Shown: positions 25,684 to 35,497, numbered from the stretch's first letter. The stretch: 64,000 nucleotides of DNA from Halorubrum aethiopicum (GCF_001542905.1 NZ_LOAJ01000001.1:1364001-1428000); one strand, 5' to 3'. Translations and numbers: made by a program. The notes: generated from the letters alone by a model not told the origin.

Positions 25684-28600
25684 ATGACACGTGAGAACTC
25701 GCCTCGGTTCGTCGCGATCGCTGCCGCCCTAACTATCGTCGCCACTCTGGCTGGGATCGGGCTAGGTGCCTCTGTGGTGGATGCTGAAACGACTGGTGAT
25801 GTATATATAAACCAGACAGGATCCCCGACGGATCTTGTTCCCGGAGATACTACGCATACTATTCATGATTTACAGATTGATCTAAATAATACTCCTTCTG
25901 AAAATGAGAAAATTAACTTAGATATCGATCTCTCCAACATATCAACATATGATGTAAACACTTCCTCGGCATATATCGAAAACACAACTATACAGAATGG
26001 AACTTTTCTTAGTCAAGAGCAGTACGTCTCTGAAGACGGTAATAATAGTCTTCGTCTGACCATCGAATATTCCGGTAAGGGGGATCCCGTTTATATCGAC
26101 CGTATATTGATCGGTGGTCTTGTTACAGATTCTGCTGATCCACGTTCCGATGTTCAATATCGTTTTGAAGTTAGTAGTGACAGTACTCACTCATTAGATA
26201 ATTCATTCACACATACAAGCAATTCTATAGTTTCTAGGGAATTCACTATCGCGGGAGGATCGTTCCGATTCAGAGATCAAGCGACTGGATCTCCTGACGA
26301 AAGTGGATTTACTACCCTTTCTGCTACGGTTGAGGATGTGGAAGCAAATGTGAACAGTACACTTGTGGTTACATTTGACGGGAAATTCACTCGTATCGCA
26401 GGGATCAAATCCGTTTCACGGGACGCGCTTAATGGAAATAATAGGATATCAATTAAATATCTTGAATCAAACGGATTTCCAGGACCACATACCATCTATC
26501 TCGTACCAGAAAGTCGATTGAGCAGTGATGACTACGACGCTGGGGATGAACTGCCGGAAGCAACTTCAAAATATTCTATAGATGAGCACGTAAGTAAGTC
26601 GTTGTACGGCTCAGTAAATTTTAGAGACATTTCGGTTGATACAGCATTAACAAATAACATCACAATCTCAGACAGCTTATTAGACGATGAAAACGGTGGT
26701 ACTACTCCATATATTATTACACTTCATCCAATATTAAATAATGGATCTATTGTAGCTGACGAATATATTGGTTCATCACAAATACTCACAGGATTTCAAG
26801 AGGATATTGTAATTGATTTGCAAAATAAAAACGGTGAGCAGATCCAGCTATCACAAAGTAACAAATATGCTGCCACTATGCGTCTTATTGATGATGGGTC
26901 AGAAGTTGGGGATCCCGTCTCCCTTGGATCTTATCCCATATTACAGAATTCGGATTTTAACCGACAATTCGTACGGAATGGGATCTCGGACAGTGGTTTA
27001 ATATCTATCAACAAATCCGAAGAAGAAACCTCTACTGCTGAACAATCGTTCACTCATACGGAATATTTAAATGAAACAATCTACGCTGGCGGCCTCGTTG
27101 CTTTTGAAGAACCTAGTGGTGAACCGAGTCGAATTGAATTATATCGTGAATCGGATAATTCGACATCAATCCTTCAAGGAATAGAATCAACGAATGATAG
27201 TTCTAACCTTGTATATTTCAACACTTCTCAATTTCAAACTGGTAATTACTCTCTCAGCGGCGGTGGATTTGATGAGAATTCGTATTTCAGGGTAATTAGT
27301 AGTCATGATCAATATTCTAGTCTGTCTAATGTTCCTAACTTAACTACTCTCGGAAACAAAGTTGAATTCAAGTTAGTAGCAGATGCCGACACAACCAACC
27401 TCTCAATCACGAAATCGAACTCGGACACACCGGTAGCCACCGCGAGCGTTACGACGCCCCGTGAGGAATCGACCTCGCTCCGGTTCAACACGTACGCGGC
27501 GGGCGATCCCGACCTCGCCGCCGACCTCTTCACGATCGACGGACCGGGAACGATCGAGTCGGCCACGACAACCGCGGTCGACGGAGCGATCCCGCCGGGC
27601 GAGTACGAGATCACGGCGACTGCGGCTCCGAACGGGCCGAGCGACACCGCGACCACGACGCTGCGAAATCGATCGACGAACGGTCTCTCGATGTATTCGG
27701 CCGCGGAGAGCGCCACCGACGATCTTCCCACGGCCGAGGCTGTGACGGATGCGATCTCGAACGAGACGCTCGCGCCCGCGGAGACGGTCACCGACGGTGA
27801 TACGGTCGTCTACGCGGTCGACGCCACCGGACTCGCCGGCTACACCTCGGTTCGCGCGCCGACCCTCGCGACGGGGTCCGACCTCGATCGACTCGCCGGG
27901 CTCGAGTTCGCTGTCTCGAACGCGACGGATCCAGGATCGAACGCGACGCTCGCGAACGGCACGACGGTCCTTCCCCACGAGACGGGGCTGTTCCTCGTGG
28001 CCAACGCCAGCGAGACGCTCGGTGGGACCGTCGCGGCGACCGGCGAGACGGACCTCGCGGCGACGTTCGACGTGGTCGACGACCGCCTCCGCGCGGCCGC
28101 CGGACCGAACGCGTCCCACGCCCATTCCGTCGCGTTCACGTACGCCCGGAACGCGGCCGAACCCGGCGACACGACCGACGGCGAGGTCGACGACGGCGGG
28201 ACCGGTAGCTCCGGGAAAACCGACGACGGCAGGGGAACTGACGGCTCCGAGGGGTCCACCGACTCCGACGGTTCTACAGATCCCGACGGATCCGGCTCCG
28301 AATCGACGACCGAGGGGACCGAGTCGCTCGACGGCACGGACGGCAGCGGCGACGACGTGAGCGCCGACGGCGGAACTGGTGATACCGGCGAGACGACCGG
28401 AACCACCGACCCCGGCGAGGAGACGGACGACACGGGTGACACCCCGACTGCGGGGACCGACCCGACCGACGGGGAGACGGTGGACGACGGGACGGTCACG
28501 AATGAGGAGAGCATTGCGGACACGGATTCCGACGCCGACGGCGACGCGCTCGACCCCGATGGCTCCGAATCGGTCGACTCCGGGGGGACGGGTGGTACGG

Positions 28601-29334
28601 ACGCCGACGATGGCGGAGGAGGTGGCGGAACCGGCGATGACGGAAGTAGCAGCGGTGGTGGAGGTAGCGACGGAAGTGGCGGTGGTGGAGGTGGCACTGG
28701 CGGCGGTGGAGGTGGCACTGGCGGCGGTGGCGGGAGTGGAAGCAGCAACGGTGGCGGCGGAAACGCTGGCAGCGACGACGGGGACCGGTCCGATTCCGGT
28801 GGAGAACCGGCGAAAGAGAGCGCCGGCGGAGGCGAGTCGGGTCCTTCCGATCCCGGTGGGCGTGCGTCCGGCGTCGAGGACGCCGTCGACGGTCCGGAAT
28901 CTCGGCCGAATCCCGCGGACGATGGTGTGGGAACTCGGCGGCTCGATCCCTCCCGAGCGACCGCGATCCGCGCCGCCGAGGAGCGCGCGCTCCGCGATCG
29001 GCGGGAGCTCGGTCCCCGACCGGTGGCCGACCCGAACGCTCCCGAGGAGGCGGAGTACGTCTCCCGCTTCCCCGCGATCGAGCGGGCGTCGTCCCTCGGT
29101 CCGTCCGCGGAGGCGAGCGGTCACGACGGCGCGCCCACCGACGCGCCGGCGATCGAGGGGGGCGACGCCGCCGGTTCCTCCGCGCCGGACGGCGACCGAC
29201 CCGCGCGGCCGCCCACCTTCGAGGAGGCTCCGCTGCGCTCGACCGCCTACGACGTTCCGGGCTTCGGCGTCGACGCCGCGCTGTTCGCGCTCGTGGCCGC
29301 GATCCTGCTCGCCCGTCGTCGTCGAGAGCGATAG
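25684..29334 (+). CDS. Large secreted surface glycoprotein with PGF-CTERM anchor
   Basis: A 1216-residue exported protein. A Sec-type signal peptide (hydrophobic run FVAIAAALTIVATLAGIGLGA, cleavage near VVDAE) leads into about 560 residues rich in beta strands and in N-x-S/T sequons. A region of similar fold but GC-rich coding follows, then a long low-complexity Asp/Gly/Ser/Thr linker with a glycine-run core (about 28600-28770). The C-terminus DVPGFGVDAALFALVAAILLARRRRER is a PGF-CTERM signal, cut and lipid-attached by archaeosortase A. It is probably an adhesin or S-layer-associated protein and a likely target for the neighbouring glycan genes. Coding is AT-rich from about 25790 to 27400 and GC-rich thereafter. 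The start at 25684 is chosen over an ATG four codons earlier because it puts the basic residues directly before the signal. Confidence 0.8.
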   Translation: MTRENSPRFVAIAAALTIVATLAGIGLGASVVDAETTGDVYINQTGSPTDLVPGDTTHTIHDLQIDLNNTPSENEKINLDIDLSNISTYDVNTSSAYIENTTIQNGTFLSQEQYVSEDGNNSLRLTIEYSGKGDPVYIDRILIGGLVTDSADPRSDVQYRFEVSSDSTHSLDNSFTHTSNSIVSREFTIAGGSFRFRDQATGSPDESGFTTLSATVEDVEANVNSTLVVTFDGKFTRIAGIKSVSRDALNGNNRISIKYLESNGFPGPHTIYLVPESRLSSDDYDAGDELPEATSKYSIDEHVSKSLYGSVNFRDISVDTALTNNITISDSLLDDENGGTTPYIITLHPILNNGSIVADEYIGSSQILTGFQEDIVIDLQNKNGEQIQLSQSNKYAATMRLIDDGSEVGDPVSLGSYPILQNSDFNRQFVRNGISDSGLISINKSEEETSTAEQSFTHTEYLNETIYAGGLVAFEEPSGEPSRIELYRESDNSTSILQGIESTNDSSNLVYFNTSQFQTGNYSLSGGGFDENSYFRVISSHDQYSSLSNVPNLTTLGNKVEFKLVADADTTNLSITKSNSDTPVATASVTTPREESTSLRFNTYAAGDPDLAADLFTIDGPGTIESATTTAVDGAIPPGEYEITATAAPNGPSDTATTTLRNRSTNGLSMYSAAESATDDLPTAEAVTDAISNETLAPAETVTDGDTVVYAVDATGLAGYTSVRAPTLATGSDLDRLAGLEFAVSNATDPGSNATLANGTTVLPHETGLFLVANASETLGGTVAATGETDLAATFDVVDDRLRAAAGPNASHAHSVAFTYARNAAEPGDTTDGEVDDGGTGSSGKTDDGRGTDGSEGSTDSDGSTDPDGSGSESTTEGTESLDGTDGSGDDVSADGGTGDTGETTGTTDPGEETDDTGDTPTAGTDPTDGETVDDGTVTNEESIADTDSDADGDALDPDGSESVDSGGTGGTDADDGGGGGGTGDDGSSSGGGGSDGSGGGGGGTGGGGGGTGGGGGSGSSNGGGGNAGSDDGDRSDSGGEPAKESAGGGESGPSDPGGRASGVEDAVDGPESRPNPADDGVGTRRLDPSRATAIRAAEERALRDRRELGPRPVADPNAPEEAEYVSRFPAIERASSLGPSAEASGHDGAPTDAPAIEGGDAAGSSAPDGDRPARPPTFEEAPLRSTAYDVPGFGVDAALFALVAAILLARRRRER

Positions 29335-29462
29335 AGGGACCAGAAGAGGGACCGATCCGGGGCCGGCCGATCGGGCAATGGGCCGACGGCGGGATGGGAC
29401 GGCCGGGCCGATGCCGCCGGCTCGGCGGTATCCTTTTGCTGACGCGACGCCTCTCTCCCGAC

Positions 29463-29630
29463 ATGAGCGTCACCATCTCTCCCCCGACCGAACGGACCTG
29501 CGAACTGTGCGGCCGCGTCGAGCGCTGGAACGCCGACGTGGAGGGATGGCGGATCGACGAGGAACCCGGCGACGTCTACTGTATCCACGACTGGGACATC
29601 AACGGAACGTACGCGCCGTTCGAGGAGTAG
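29463..29630 (+). CDS. HEWD family small zinc-ribbon-like protein
   Basis: A 55-residue protein. CELCG (residues 13-17) and the later YCIHDWDINGTY (HEWD-like motif, here HDWD) could bind a metal through Cys13, Cys16, Cys40 and His42. The family is widespread and small in haloarchaea and has no known function. Upstream in-frame residues lack similarity, so the ATG at 29463 is used. It lies between the surface-protein gene and glutamate synthase with its own promoter region. Confidence 0.75.
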   Translation: MSVTISPPTERTCELCGRVERWNADVEGWRIDEEPGDVYCIHDWDINGTYAPFEE

Positions 29631-29777
29631 TTGACGAACGATCGAACATCTCGTCGATAGATCTGGGTTCTCCGGTATACGTCTGGTCAACCGTCTACTC
29701 TACCGTGGTTATCGGCGTCGTTTCTGACCGGACGACGATCGTGGTAAACCGTACCAATCCCTTATAGATAATTACCT

Positions 29778-29810
29778 TATATTCCCTAATGTGTGTACGA
29801 TGGATCGTAC
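29778..29810 (+). promoter_or_regulatory. gltB promoter with a perfect palindrome
   Basis: TTATATT at 29778-29784 is a good TATA box; transcription should begin near 29807. The palindrome GTACGATGGATCGTAC (29795-29810, arms of seven bases around GG) lies between TATA box and expected start point. A dimeric repressor bound there would block initiation. A GAGGAGGTG ribosome binding site stands just before the ATG at 29856. Confidence 0.55.
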
Positions 29811-29855
29811 CCATATCAGGGTTATTCCTTTAACCTATGATCCGCGAGGAGGTGT

Positions 29856-32800
29856 ATGACCAAGTCACGTAGTACCATCCCCGAGCCGGGGACGACTCGG
29901 GACGACCGCGACGCGGGGCTCGCCTCCCCGACGGACGACCGCTCGAACTGCGGGATCGGCGGCGTCATCGACCTCGACGGCGCGCCCGCTCACGACACCG
30001 TACGCGACGCCGTTCGACTCCTGGAGAACCTCGAGCATCGGGGGACCACGGGCGCGGAGGAGAACACGGGCGACGGGGCCGGGATCATGGTCGCGCGCCC
30101 CGACGAGTTCTTCGAGGCGGTCGTCGACGCCGACCTCCCCGAGGAGTACGCCGTCGGCTCCGTCTTCATGCCGCCGGAGCCCGGCGTTCAAGCCGAGATC
30201 CACGACGTCATCGCCGAGGTGCTCTCCGTCTACGGGCTCGAGGTGCTCGCCTGGCGGGACGTCCCGACCGACAACGGCGACCTCGGCGAGACCGCGCTCG
30301 ACTCGGAGCCGCACGTCGCCCAGCTGTTCGTCGCCCCGGTCGAGGGGGCCGGCCTCGCCGAGCGGTTCACGGATCCCGCGGCCGATCCCGACGCCGACCC
30401 CGAACTGCTCGGGTTCGACCGCGCGCTGTACGCCGCCCGCCGCGAGATCGAGAACGTCGTGGGCGACGTCGACGGCGCGGGGCGATTCTACGTCTGCTCG
30501 TTCGACCGCCAGCGCGTCGTGTACAAGGGGCTGCTCAAGGGCTCCCAGCTCGCCGACTACTACCCCGACCTCGAGGACGAGCGGTTCGCGAGCCACGTCG
30601 CGTTGGTCCACGCCCGCTTCTCGACGAACACGCTCGGCGCGTGGCACCTCGCGCACCCGTACCGCAACGTGGTCCACAACGGCGAGTTCAACACGATCCG
30701 CGGGAACGTCAACTGGATGCGCGCCCGCGAGAACGACCTGGACCACCCGGCCTTCGGCGCGGAGCTCGAGACGATCCGGCCGGTGATCGACGACCCGAAC
30801 CAGTCCGACACCGCCAGCCTCGACAACGCGGTCGAACTGCTCCTCCAGACCGGGCGCGACCTGCCGCACGTCCTGCGGATGCTCGTCCCCGAGGCGTTCC
30901 GCGGCGACGACCTCATGGCCGACGAGCGTGCGGACTTCTACGACTACCACGCCTCGCTCGTCGAGCCGTGGGACGGCCCCGCCCTCGTCATCGGCTTCGA
31001 CGGCGACCGCGTCGCGGGCGTGCTCGACCGCAACGGGCTCCGGCCCTGCCGCTACGAGGTCACGACCGACAACCGGCTGGTCGTCGGCAGCGAGGTCGGC
31101 GCGCTGCCCACCGACGCCGCGAACGTGACGCGCCGCGGCCGGCTCCAGCCCGGCGAGATCTTCGTCGCCGACCCCGAGGAAGGGCGGATCGTCCCCGACG
31201 ACGAGGTGTTCGACGAGCTCACCGACGAGAAGTACGGCGAGTGGGTCGACGACGGGCAGGTGGGACTCGACGACCTCGTCGGCGAGGACGCCGAGGCGAC
31301 GACGGAGGCCGACCCGGAGCCTGGCGGGTTCGACGGAAGCTCGGACGACGAGGAGGAGACGGACGAAACGAACCACACCGTCCGTGCCCACCAGGCCGCC
31401 TTCGGCTACACCACGGACTCGCTGAACCACCTCGTGGAGCCGATGGCCGAGGCGGGGAAGGACCCCGTCGGGTCGATGGGCGATGACACCCCGCTGTCGG
31501 TGCTCGCCGACGTCGACCGGCCGCTCTTCACCTACTTCAAACAGCTGTTCGCGCAGGTGTCGAACCCGCCGATCGACTACATCCGCGAGGAGCTCGTCAC
31601 CTCGCTCGAGTCGCGGATCGGCAACCAGCGCAACCTGCTCGCGGAGACGCCCGAACACGCCCGGCAGATCGTCGCCGACTCCCCCGTCCTGTCGAACGCC
31701 GAGGCGGCCGCGCTGAAGGGGCTCGACGGCGACTCCGGGTTCTCGTCGGCGACCGTCGACACCACCTACGCCCGCGACACGTCGCTCACCGACGCCGTCA
31801 CCCGGATCCGCCGGGAGGCGTCCGACGCGATCGAGGCGGGCGCGGACGTGGTCGTGCTCTCGGACCGGGCGATCGGTCCGGACCGGCTCGCCGTGCCCAG
31901 CCTGCTCGTCACGGGCGCGGTCCACCACCAGCTCGTGCGCAACGGGCTCCGGAACCGCGCGGGGCTCGTCGTCGAGTCCGGCGAGCCCCACGAGGTCCAC
32001 CACCTCGCCACGCTGGTCGGCTACGGGGCGGACGCGGTCGACCCGTACCTCGCGTACGCATCCATCGCCGACGTGGTCGCCGGCCCGGACGGGGCGGACG
32101 AGGCGGACGCGCTCGCCGCCTACCGCGGCGCGTTGGAGGACGGCCTCCTCAAGACGATGGCGAAGATGGGGATCTCGACGGTCGAGTCCTACCAGGGCGC
32201 ACAGATCTTCGAGGCGGTCGGGCTCGACTCCGATCTCGTCGGCGAGTTCTTCGAGGGGACCGAGATCCGCACCGAGGGGATCGGGCTCGAGGAGATCGAG
32301 GACGACCTCCGGACCCGCCACGCGATGGCGTTCGGGGTCGACCCGGAGCTCGAGACGGTCGGCGAGTACGAGAACCGCTCGTCGGGCGTCCACCACGGCT
32401 GGAACCCGCAGACGGTCGGGACGCTCCAGCAGGCGGTGCGCAGCGGCGACTACGAGCAGTACGGCGAGTTCGCCGAGCTGGTCAACGACCAGTCGGAGAC
32501 GCTCCAGACGCTGCGCGGACTCTTGGAGTTCGACTCCGACCGCGACCCGGTGCCGGTCGAGGAGGTCGAGCCCGTCGAGTCGATCGTCGAGCGCTTCTCG
32601 ACGGCCGCGATGAGCCTCGGCAGCCTCTCGCCGGAGGCCCACGAGAACAACGCGATCGCGATGAACCGGCTGGGCGCGAAGTCCAACACCGGCGAGGGCG
32701 GCGAGCCGCCCGAGCGGTTCGACACCGAGAAGGAGTGTAACGTGAAACAGGTCGCCTCCGGCCGCTTCGGCGTCACCGCCGAGTACCTCGCGAGCGCCGA

Positions 32801-34523
32801 CGAGCTCCAGATCAAGATGGCTCAGGGGTCGAAGCCCGGCGAGGGCGGCCACCTCCCCGGCGAGAAGGTCAACGAGATGATCGCGCACGTCCGGTGTTCC
32901 ACGCCCGGCGTCGGCCTCATCTCCCCGCCCCCGCAACACGACATCTACTCGATCGAGGACCTCAAACAGCTCATCTTCGATCTGAAGGCCGCGAACCCCT
33001 CGGCCGACGTCAACGTGAAGCTCGTCTCGGAGGCCGGGATCGGCACCATCGCGGCGGGCGTCGCGAAGGCGAACGCCGACGTGGTCCACGTCTCCGGCCA
33101 CTCCGGCGGGACGGGCGCGTCGCCGAAGACGTCGATCAAGAACGCGGGACTCCCCTGGGAACTTGGGCTCGCGGAGGCGAACCAGATGCTTCGCGCGACC
33201 GGGCTGCGCGACCGGATCCGCGTGACGGCCGACGGCGGGCTCAAGACCGGCCGCGACGTGGCCGTCGCCGCCGCCCTCGGCGCGGAGGAGTACGTCTTCG
33301 GCACGGCCTCGCTCGTCACCTCCGGCTGCGTGATGGCCCGCCAGTGTCACGAGAACACGTGTCCGGTCGGCGTCGCCACCCAACGGGAGGACCTCCGCCA
33401 GCGCTTCCCCGGCCAGCCCGATCACGTGATCAACTACATGACGTTCATCGCCCAGGAGCTGCGCGAACTCATGGCCGAGCTCGGCTTCACGGAGCTCGAG
33501 GAGTTCGTCGGCCGGCCGGACCTGTTGACCCAGCGCGAGACCGACCACGAGAAGGCGAGCCACCTCGACCTCTCGGCGGTGATCGCCGACCCCGCCGGCG
33601 ACTCCCGCACCAAGACGCGGGCACAGACCCACGCCGGCATCGAGTCGCTGCTCGACTGGGACCTGATCGAGGAGGCGTCGCCCGCCATCGAGGACGGGAC
33701 GCCGGTCGCGCTCACCCGCGACATCGACAACGTCGACCGCGCGGTCGGCGCGACGCTCTCGAACCGCGTCGTCTCCGCACACGGCGGCGAGGGGCTCCCG
33801 GACGACACCGTCACCTGTCGGTTCGACGGGCACGCCGGCCAGAGCTTCGGCGCGTTCCTCGCGCAGGGGATCACGATGGAGCTGGCCGGCGCGGCCAACG
33901 ACTACGTCGGCAAGGGGCTCTCCGGCGGGCGGATCGTGATCTCGACGCCGGAGGACGCGGGCTACGACCCCGCCGAGAACGTCGTCGCCGGCAACGTCGG
34001 TCTGTACGGCGCGACCGCGGGCGAGACGTACGTCAACGGGGTCGTCGGCGAGCGCTTCGGCGTCCGCAACTCGGGCGTCAAGGCGGTCGTCGAGGGCGTC
34101 GGCGACCACGGCTGTGAGTACATGACCGGCGGCGTCGTCGCCGTGCTCGGCGACACCGGCCGCAACTTCGCGGCCGGCATGTCCGGCGGCGTCGCCTACG
34201 TCTACGATCCCGACGACCGCCTCGACGAGCGGCTCAACCGCGGGATGGTGTCGCTCTCGTCCGACCTCGACGCCAGCGACGAACGGATGCTCCGCCGGCT
34301 CGTCGAGAACCACCGCGCGTACACCGACAGCGACCGCGCCGCCGAGCTGCTCGACGACTGGGAGGCCACGCTCTCGGACTTCGTTCGCGTCTTCCCCGAC
34401 GCGTACGCCGACGTGATCGCCGAGGGGACGGGCACCGACGTGCGCGAGGAGCCGCCCGCGCCCGCCGACGCCGCGCCCGACGCCGCCGCCGACGCGACCG
34501 GACAGGTCTCGAGCGACGACTGA
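29856..34523 (+). CDS. gltB: Glutamate synthase large subunit (GOGAT)
   Basis: A 1555-residue enzyme that transfers the amide nitrogen of glutamine to 2-oxoglutarate. The Ntn glutamine amidotransferase nucleophile is Cys32 (SNCGIGG), preceded by a 31-residue extension that must be removed. Linker and central domains follow, then the FMN barrel (from about residue 915, GAKSNTGEGGE and SGGTGASP segments). The 3Fe-4S cluster cysteines are 1158, 1164 and 1169 (CVMARQCHENTCPVG), and a GXGXG repeat domain ends the protein before an acidic tail. No small subunit is adjacent, so ferredoxin is the likely electron donor. A strong Shine-Dalgarno site precedes the ATG. Confidence 0.95.
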   Translation: MTKSRSTIPEPGTTRDDRDAGLASPTDDRSNCGIGGVIDLDGAPAHDTVRDAVRLLENLEHRGTTGAEENTGDGAGIMVARPDEFFEAVVDADLPEEYAVGSVFMPPEPGVQAEIHDVIAEVLSVYGLEVLAWRDVPTDNGDLGETALDSEPHVAQLFVAPVEGAGLAERFTDPAADPDADPELLGFDRALYAARREIENVVGDVDGAGRFYVCSFDRQRVVYKGLLKGSQLADYYPDLEDERFASHVALVHARFSTNTLGAWHLAHPYRNVVHNGEFNTIRGNVNWMRARENDLDHPAFGAELETIRPVIDDPNQSDTASLDNAVELLLQTGRDLPHVLRMLVPEAFRGDDLMADERADFYDYHASLVEPWDGPALVIGFDGDRVAGVLDRNGLRPCRYEVTTDNRLVVGSEVGALPTDAANVTRRGRLQPGEIFVADPEEGRIVPDDEVFDELTDEKYGEWVDDGQVGLDDLVGEDAEATTEADPEPGGFDGSSDDEEETDETNHTVRAHQAAFGYTTDSLNHLVEPMAEAGKDPVGSMGDDTPLSVLADVDRPLFTYFKQLFAQVSNPPIDYIREELVTSLESRIGNQRNLLAETPEHARQIVADSPVLSNAEAAALKGLDGDSGFSSATVDTTYARDTSLTDAVTRIRREASDAIEAGADVVVLSDRAIGPDRLAVPSLLVTGAVHHQLVRNGLRNRAGLVVESGEPHEVHHLATLVGYGADAVDPYLAYASIADVVAGPDGADEADALAAYRGALEDGLLKTMAKMGISTVESYQGAQIFEAVGLDSDLVGEFFEGTEIRTEGIGLEEIEDDLRTRHAMAFGVDPELETVGEYENRSSGVHHGWNPQTVGTLQQAVRSGDYEQYGEFAELVNDQSETLQTLRGLLEFDSDRDPVPVEEVEPVESIVERFSTAAMSLGSLSPEAHENNAIAMNRLGAKSNTGEGGEPPERFDTEKECNVKQVASGRFGVTAEYLASADELQIKMAQGSKPGEGGHLPGEKVNEMIAHVRCSTPGVGLISPPPQHDIYSIEDLKQLIFDLKAANPSADVNVKLVSEAGIGTIAAGVAKANADVVHVSGHSGGTGASPKTSIKNAGLPWELGLAEANQMLRATGLRDRIRVTADGGLKTGRDVAVAAALGAEEYVFGTASLVTSGCVMARQCHENTCPVGVATQREDLRQRFPGQPDHVINYMTFIAQELRELMAELGFTELEEFVGRPDLLTQRETDHEKASHLDLSAVIADPAGDSRTKTRAQTHAGIESLLDWDLIEEASPAIEDGTPVALTRDIDNVDRAVGATLSNRVVSAHGGEGLPDDTVTCRFDGHAGQSFGAFLAQGITMELAGAANDYVGKGLSGGRIVISTPEDAGYDPAENVVAGNVGLYGATAGETYVNGVVGERFGVRNSGVKAVVEGVGDHGCEYMTGGVVAVLGDTGRNFAAGMSGGVAYVYDPDDRLDERLNRGMVSLSSDLDASDERMLRRLVENHRAYTDSDRAAELLDDWEATLSDFVRVFPDAYADVIAEGTGTDVREEPPAPADAAPDAAADATGQVSSDD

Positions 34524-34576
34524 GTCGGCGACCGTCCTCTCCGTCGTTTTCTCTCCGGCAGGCTCCGTCGGAACCC

Positions 34577-35296
34577 TCAGTTGACCGCCTTCGAGAGTTC
34601 GGCGCCCGCCTTGAACTTGACCACGTTCTTCGCCGCGATCTGGATCTCTTTTCCGGTCTGGGGGTTTCGTCCGGTCCGGGCGGAGCGCTTCGAGATGCTG
34701 AACGACCCGAACCCCTCGTTCTCGTCCTCCTTCCCACCCAACGACAGCCGATCGCCTTTCTTCAGGGCCTTCGTCGTCGCGTTGATGAACGCCTCGAGCG
34801 CCCGTTTCGCGTCGTCCTCCGATAACCTCGAGTTGCGTCCCGCTTCACTCGCGATGTACTCCGCGTCGATCACCACGTCGGCGTCTCGGCACTTGGCGCT
34901 GGCCTCGTCACCCTTGCCGGGGTTGAGATCGAGCGCGGCCGCAAACTCCGGGCAGGCGTCGAACGCCACCGGCGAGTCGTTTACGGACCCGTTTCGAGAC
35001 TTCGGATTTCGACCGGTCCGGGCGGAGCGCTTCGAGATACTGAACGACCCGAACCCGACTAGTACGGCGCTTTCGCCCTTCTCCAAGGCTCTCGTCGTCG
35101 CGTGGGTAAACGCGTCGAGCGCCCGCTTCGCGTCCGCCTTGCTCAGTCCGGATTCGCTCGCCATCGCCTCGATCAGTTCCGCTTTGTTCATCGCCGCGGT
35201 CTGACCAGTCATCGTTATCACGCCCAGTCCGAGAGTCGTCGAGAGGATAGCACCCCTCCGCAGTACGGTTCGCCGCGAGAGATCGTTTTGGAACAT
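34577..35296 (-). CDS. Tat-exported protein with two tandem HU (DNABII) domains
   Basis: A 239-residue protein. Residues 1-35 form a twin-arginine signal peptide: SRRTVL, a hydrophobic core (GAILSTTLGLGVITM) and a TAA cleavage region. Then comes a bacterial-type HU domain beginning MNKAELIEAMASESGLSKAD and ending in the DNA-contacting SARTGRNP loop, a linker with two cysteines, and a second HU domain ending QIAAKNVVKFKAGAELSKAVN. Both domains share FGSFSISKRSARTGRNP exactly. HU bends and coats DNA. Export suggests an extracellular DNA role, as for DNABII proteins in biofilms. The start at 35296 fits the TATA box at 35331-35341; an in-frame ATG at 35191 would give a cytoplasmic form. Confidence 0.8.
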   Translation of the reverse strand: MFQNDLSRRTVLRRGAILSTTLGLGVITMTGQTAAMNKAELIEAMASESGLSKADAKRALDAFTHATTRALEKGESAVLVGFGSFSISKRSARTGRNPKSRNGSVNDSPVAFDACPEFAAALDLNPGKGDEASAKCRDADVVIDAEYIASEAGRNSRLSEDDAKRALEAFINATTKALKKGDRLSLGGKEDENEGFGSFSISKRSARTGRNPQTGKEIQIAAKNVVKFKAGAELSKAVN

Positions 35297-35330
35297 GATA
35301 CCTTTACTCACAGTCTTCCAACGCTTCATA

Positions 35331-35341
35331 AGTATATAAAC
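35331..35341 (-). promoter_or_regulatory. TATA box of the tandem-HU gene
   Basis: TTTATATACT on the minus strand, in an AT-rich patch extending to 35400. Transcription should start near 35310, about 14 bases before the ATG at 35296 and downstream of the other in-frame ATG at 35329, so it decides the start of the HU gene and keeps the Tat signal. Confidence 0.6.
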
Positions 35342-35497
35342 ATATTTAAAATTTCACCTCTTTGTTATTATTTCGTCTCCTCTATTATATAAAATCGAAC
35401 ACGAATCGAGGTATTCTCCGTGGAACGGTGACACTTCGCGAACGTATACTCTACACCGGCACTGCGTTCAGGTGAAGGAGTGAGCGATCGCCCGAGC

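Noticed and set aside
28600-28770. Possible minisatellite or CRISPR-like repeat
   Set aside because: The GGTGGCGGT-type repeats code for the glycine-rich linker in frame, with no spacer of constant length.
27403-29124. Long open frames antisense to the surface-protein linker
   Set aside because: They arise from the repetitive Gly/Asp/Ser/Thr coding on the plus strand, giving Pro, Arg and Val runs.
29865-34313. A 1482-residue open frame antisense to gltB
   Set aside because: It mirrors the codon pattern of gltB, is a mass of Arg, Val, Leu, Asp without any known fold, and has no promoter. Long antisense frames are common in GC-rich coding DNA.
35191-35191. Internal ATG as the start of the tandem-HU gene, giving a cytoplasmic protein
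   Set aside because: The TATA box and a 14-base leader favour 35296, and the residues between form a complete Tat signal. A second, cytoplasmic product remains possible.
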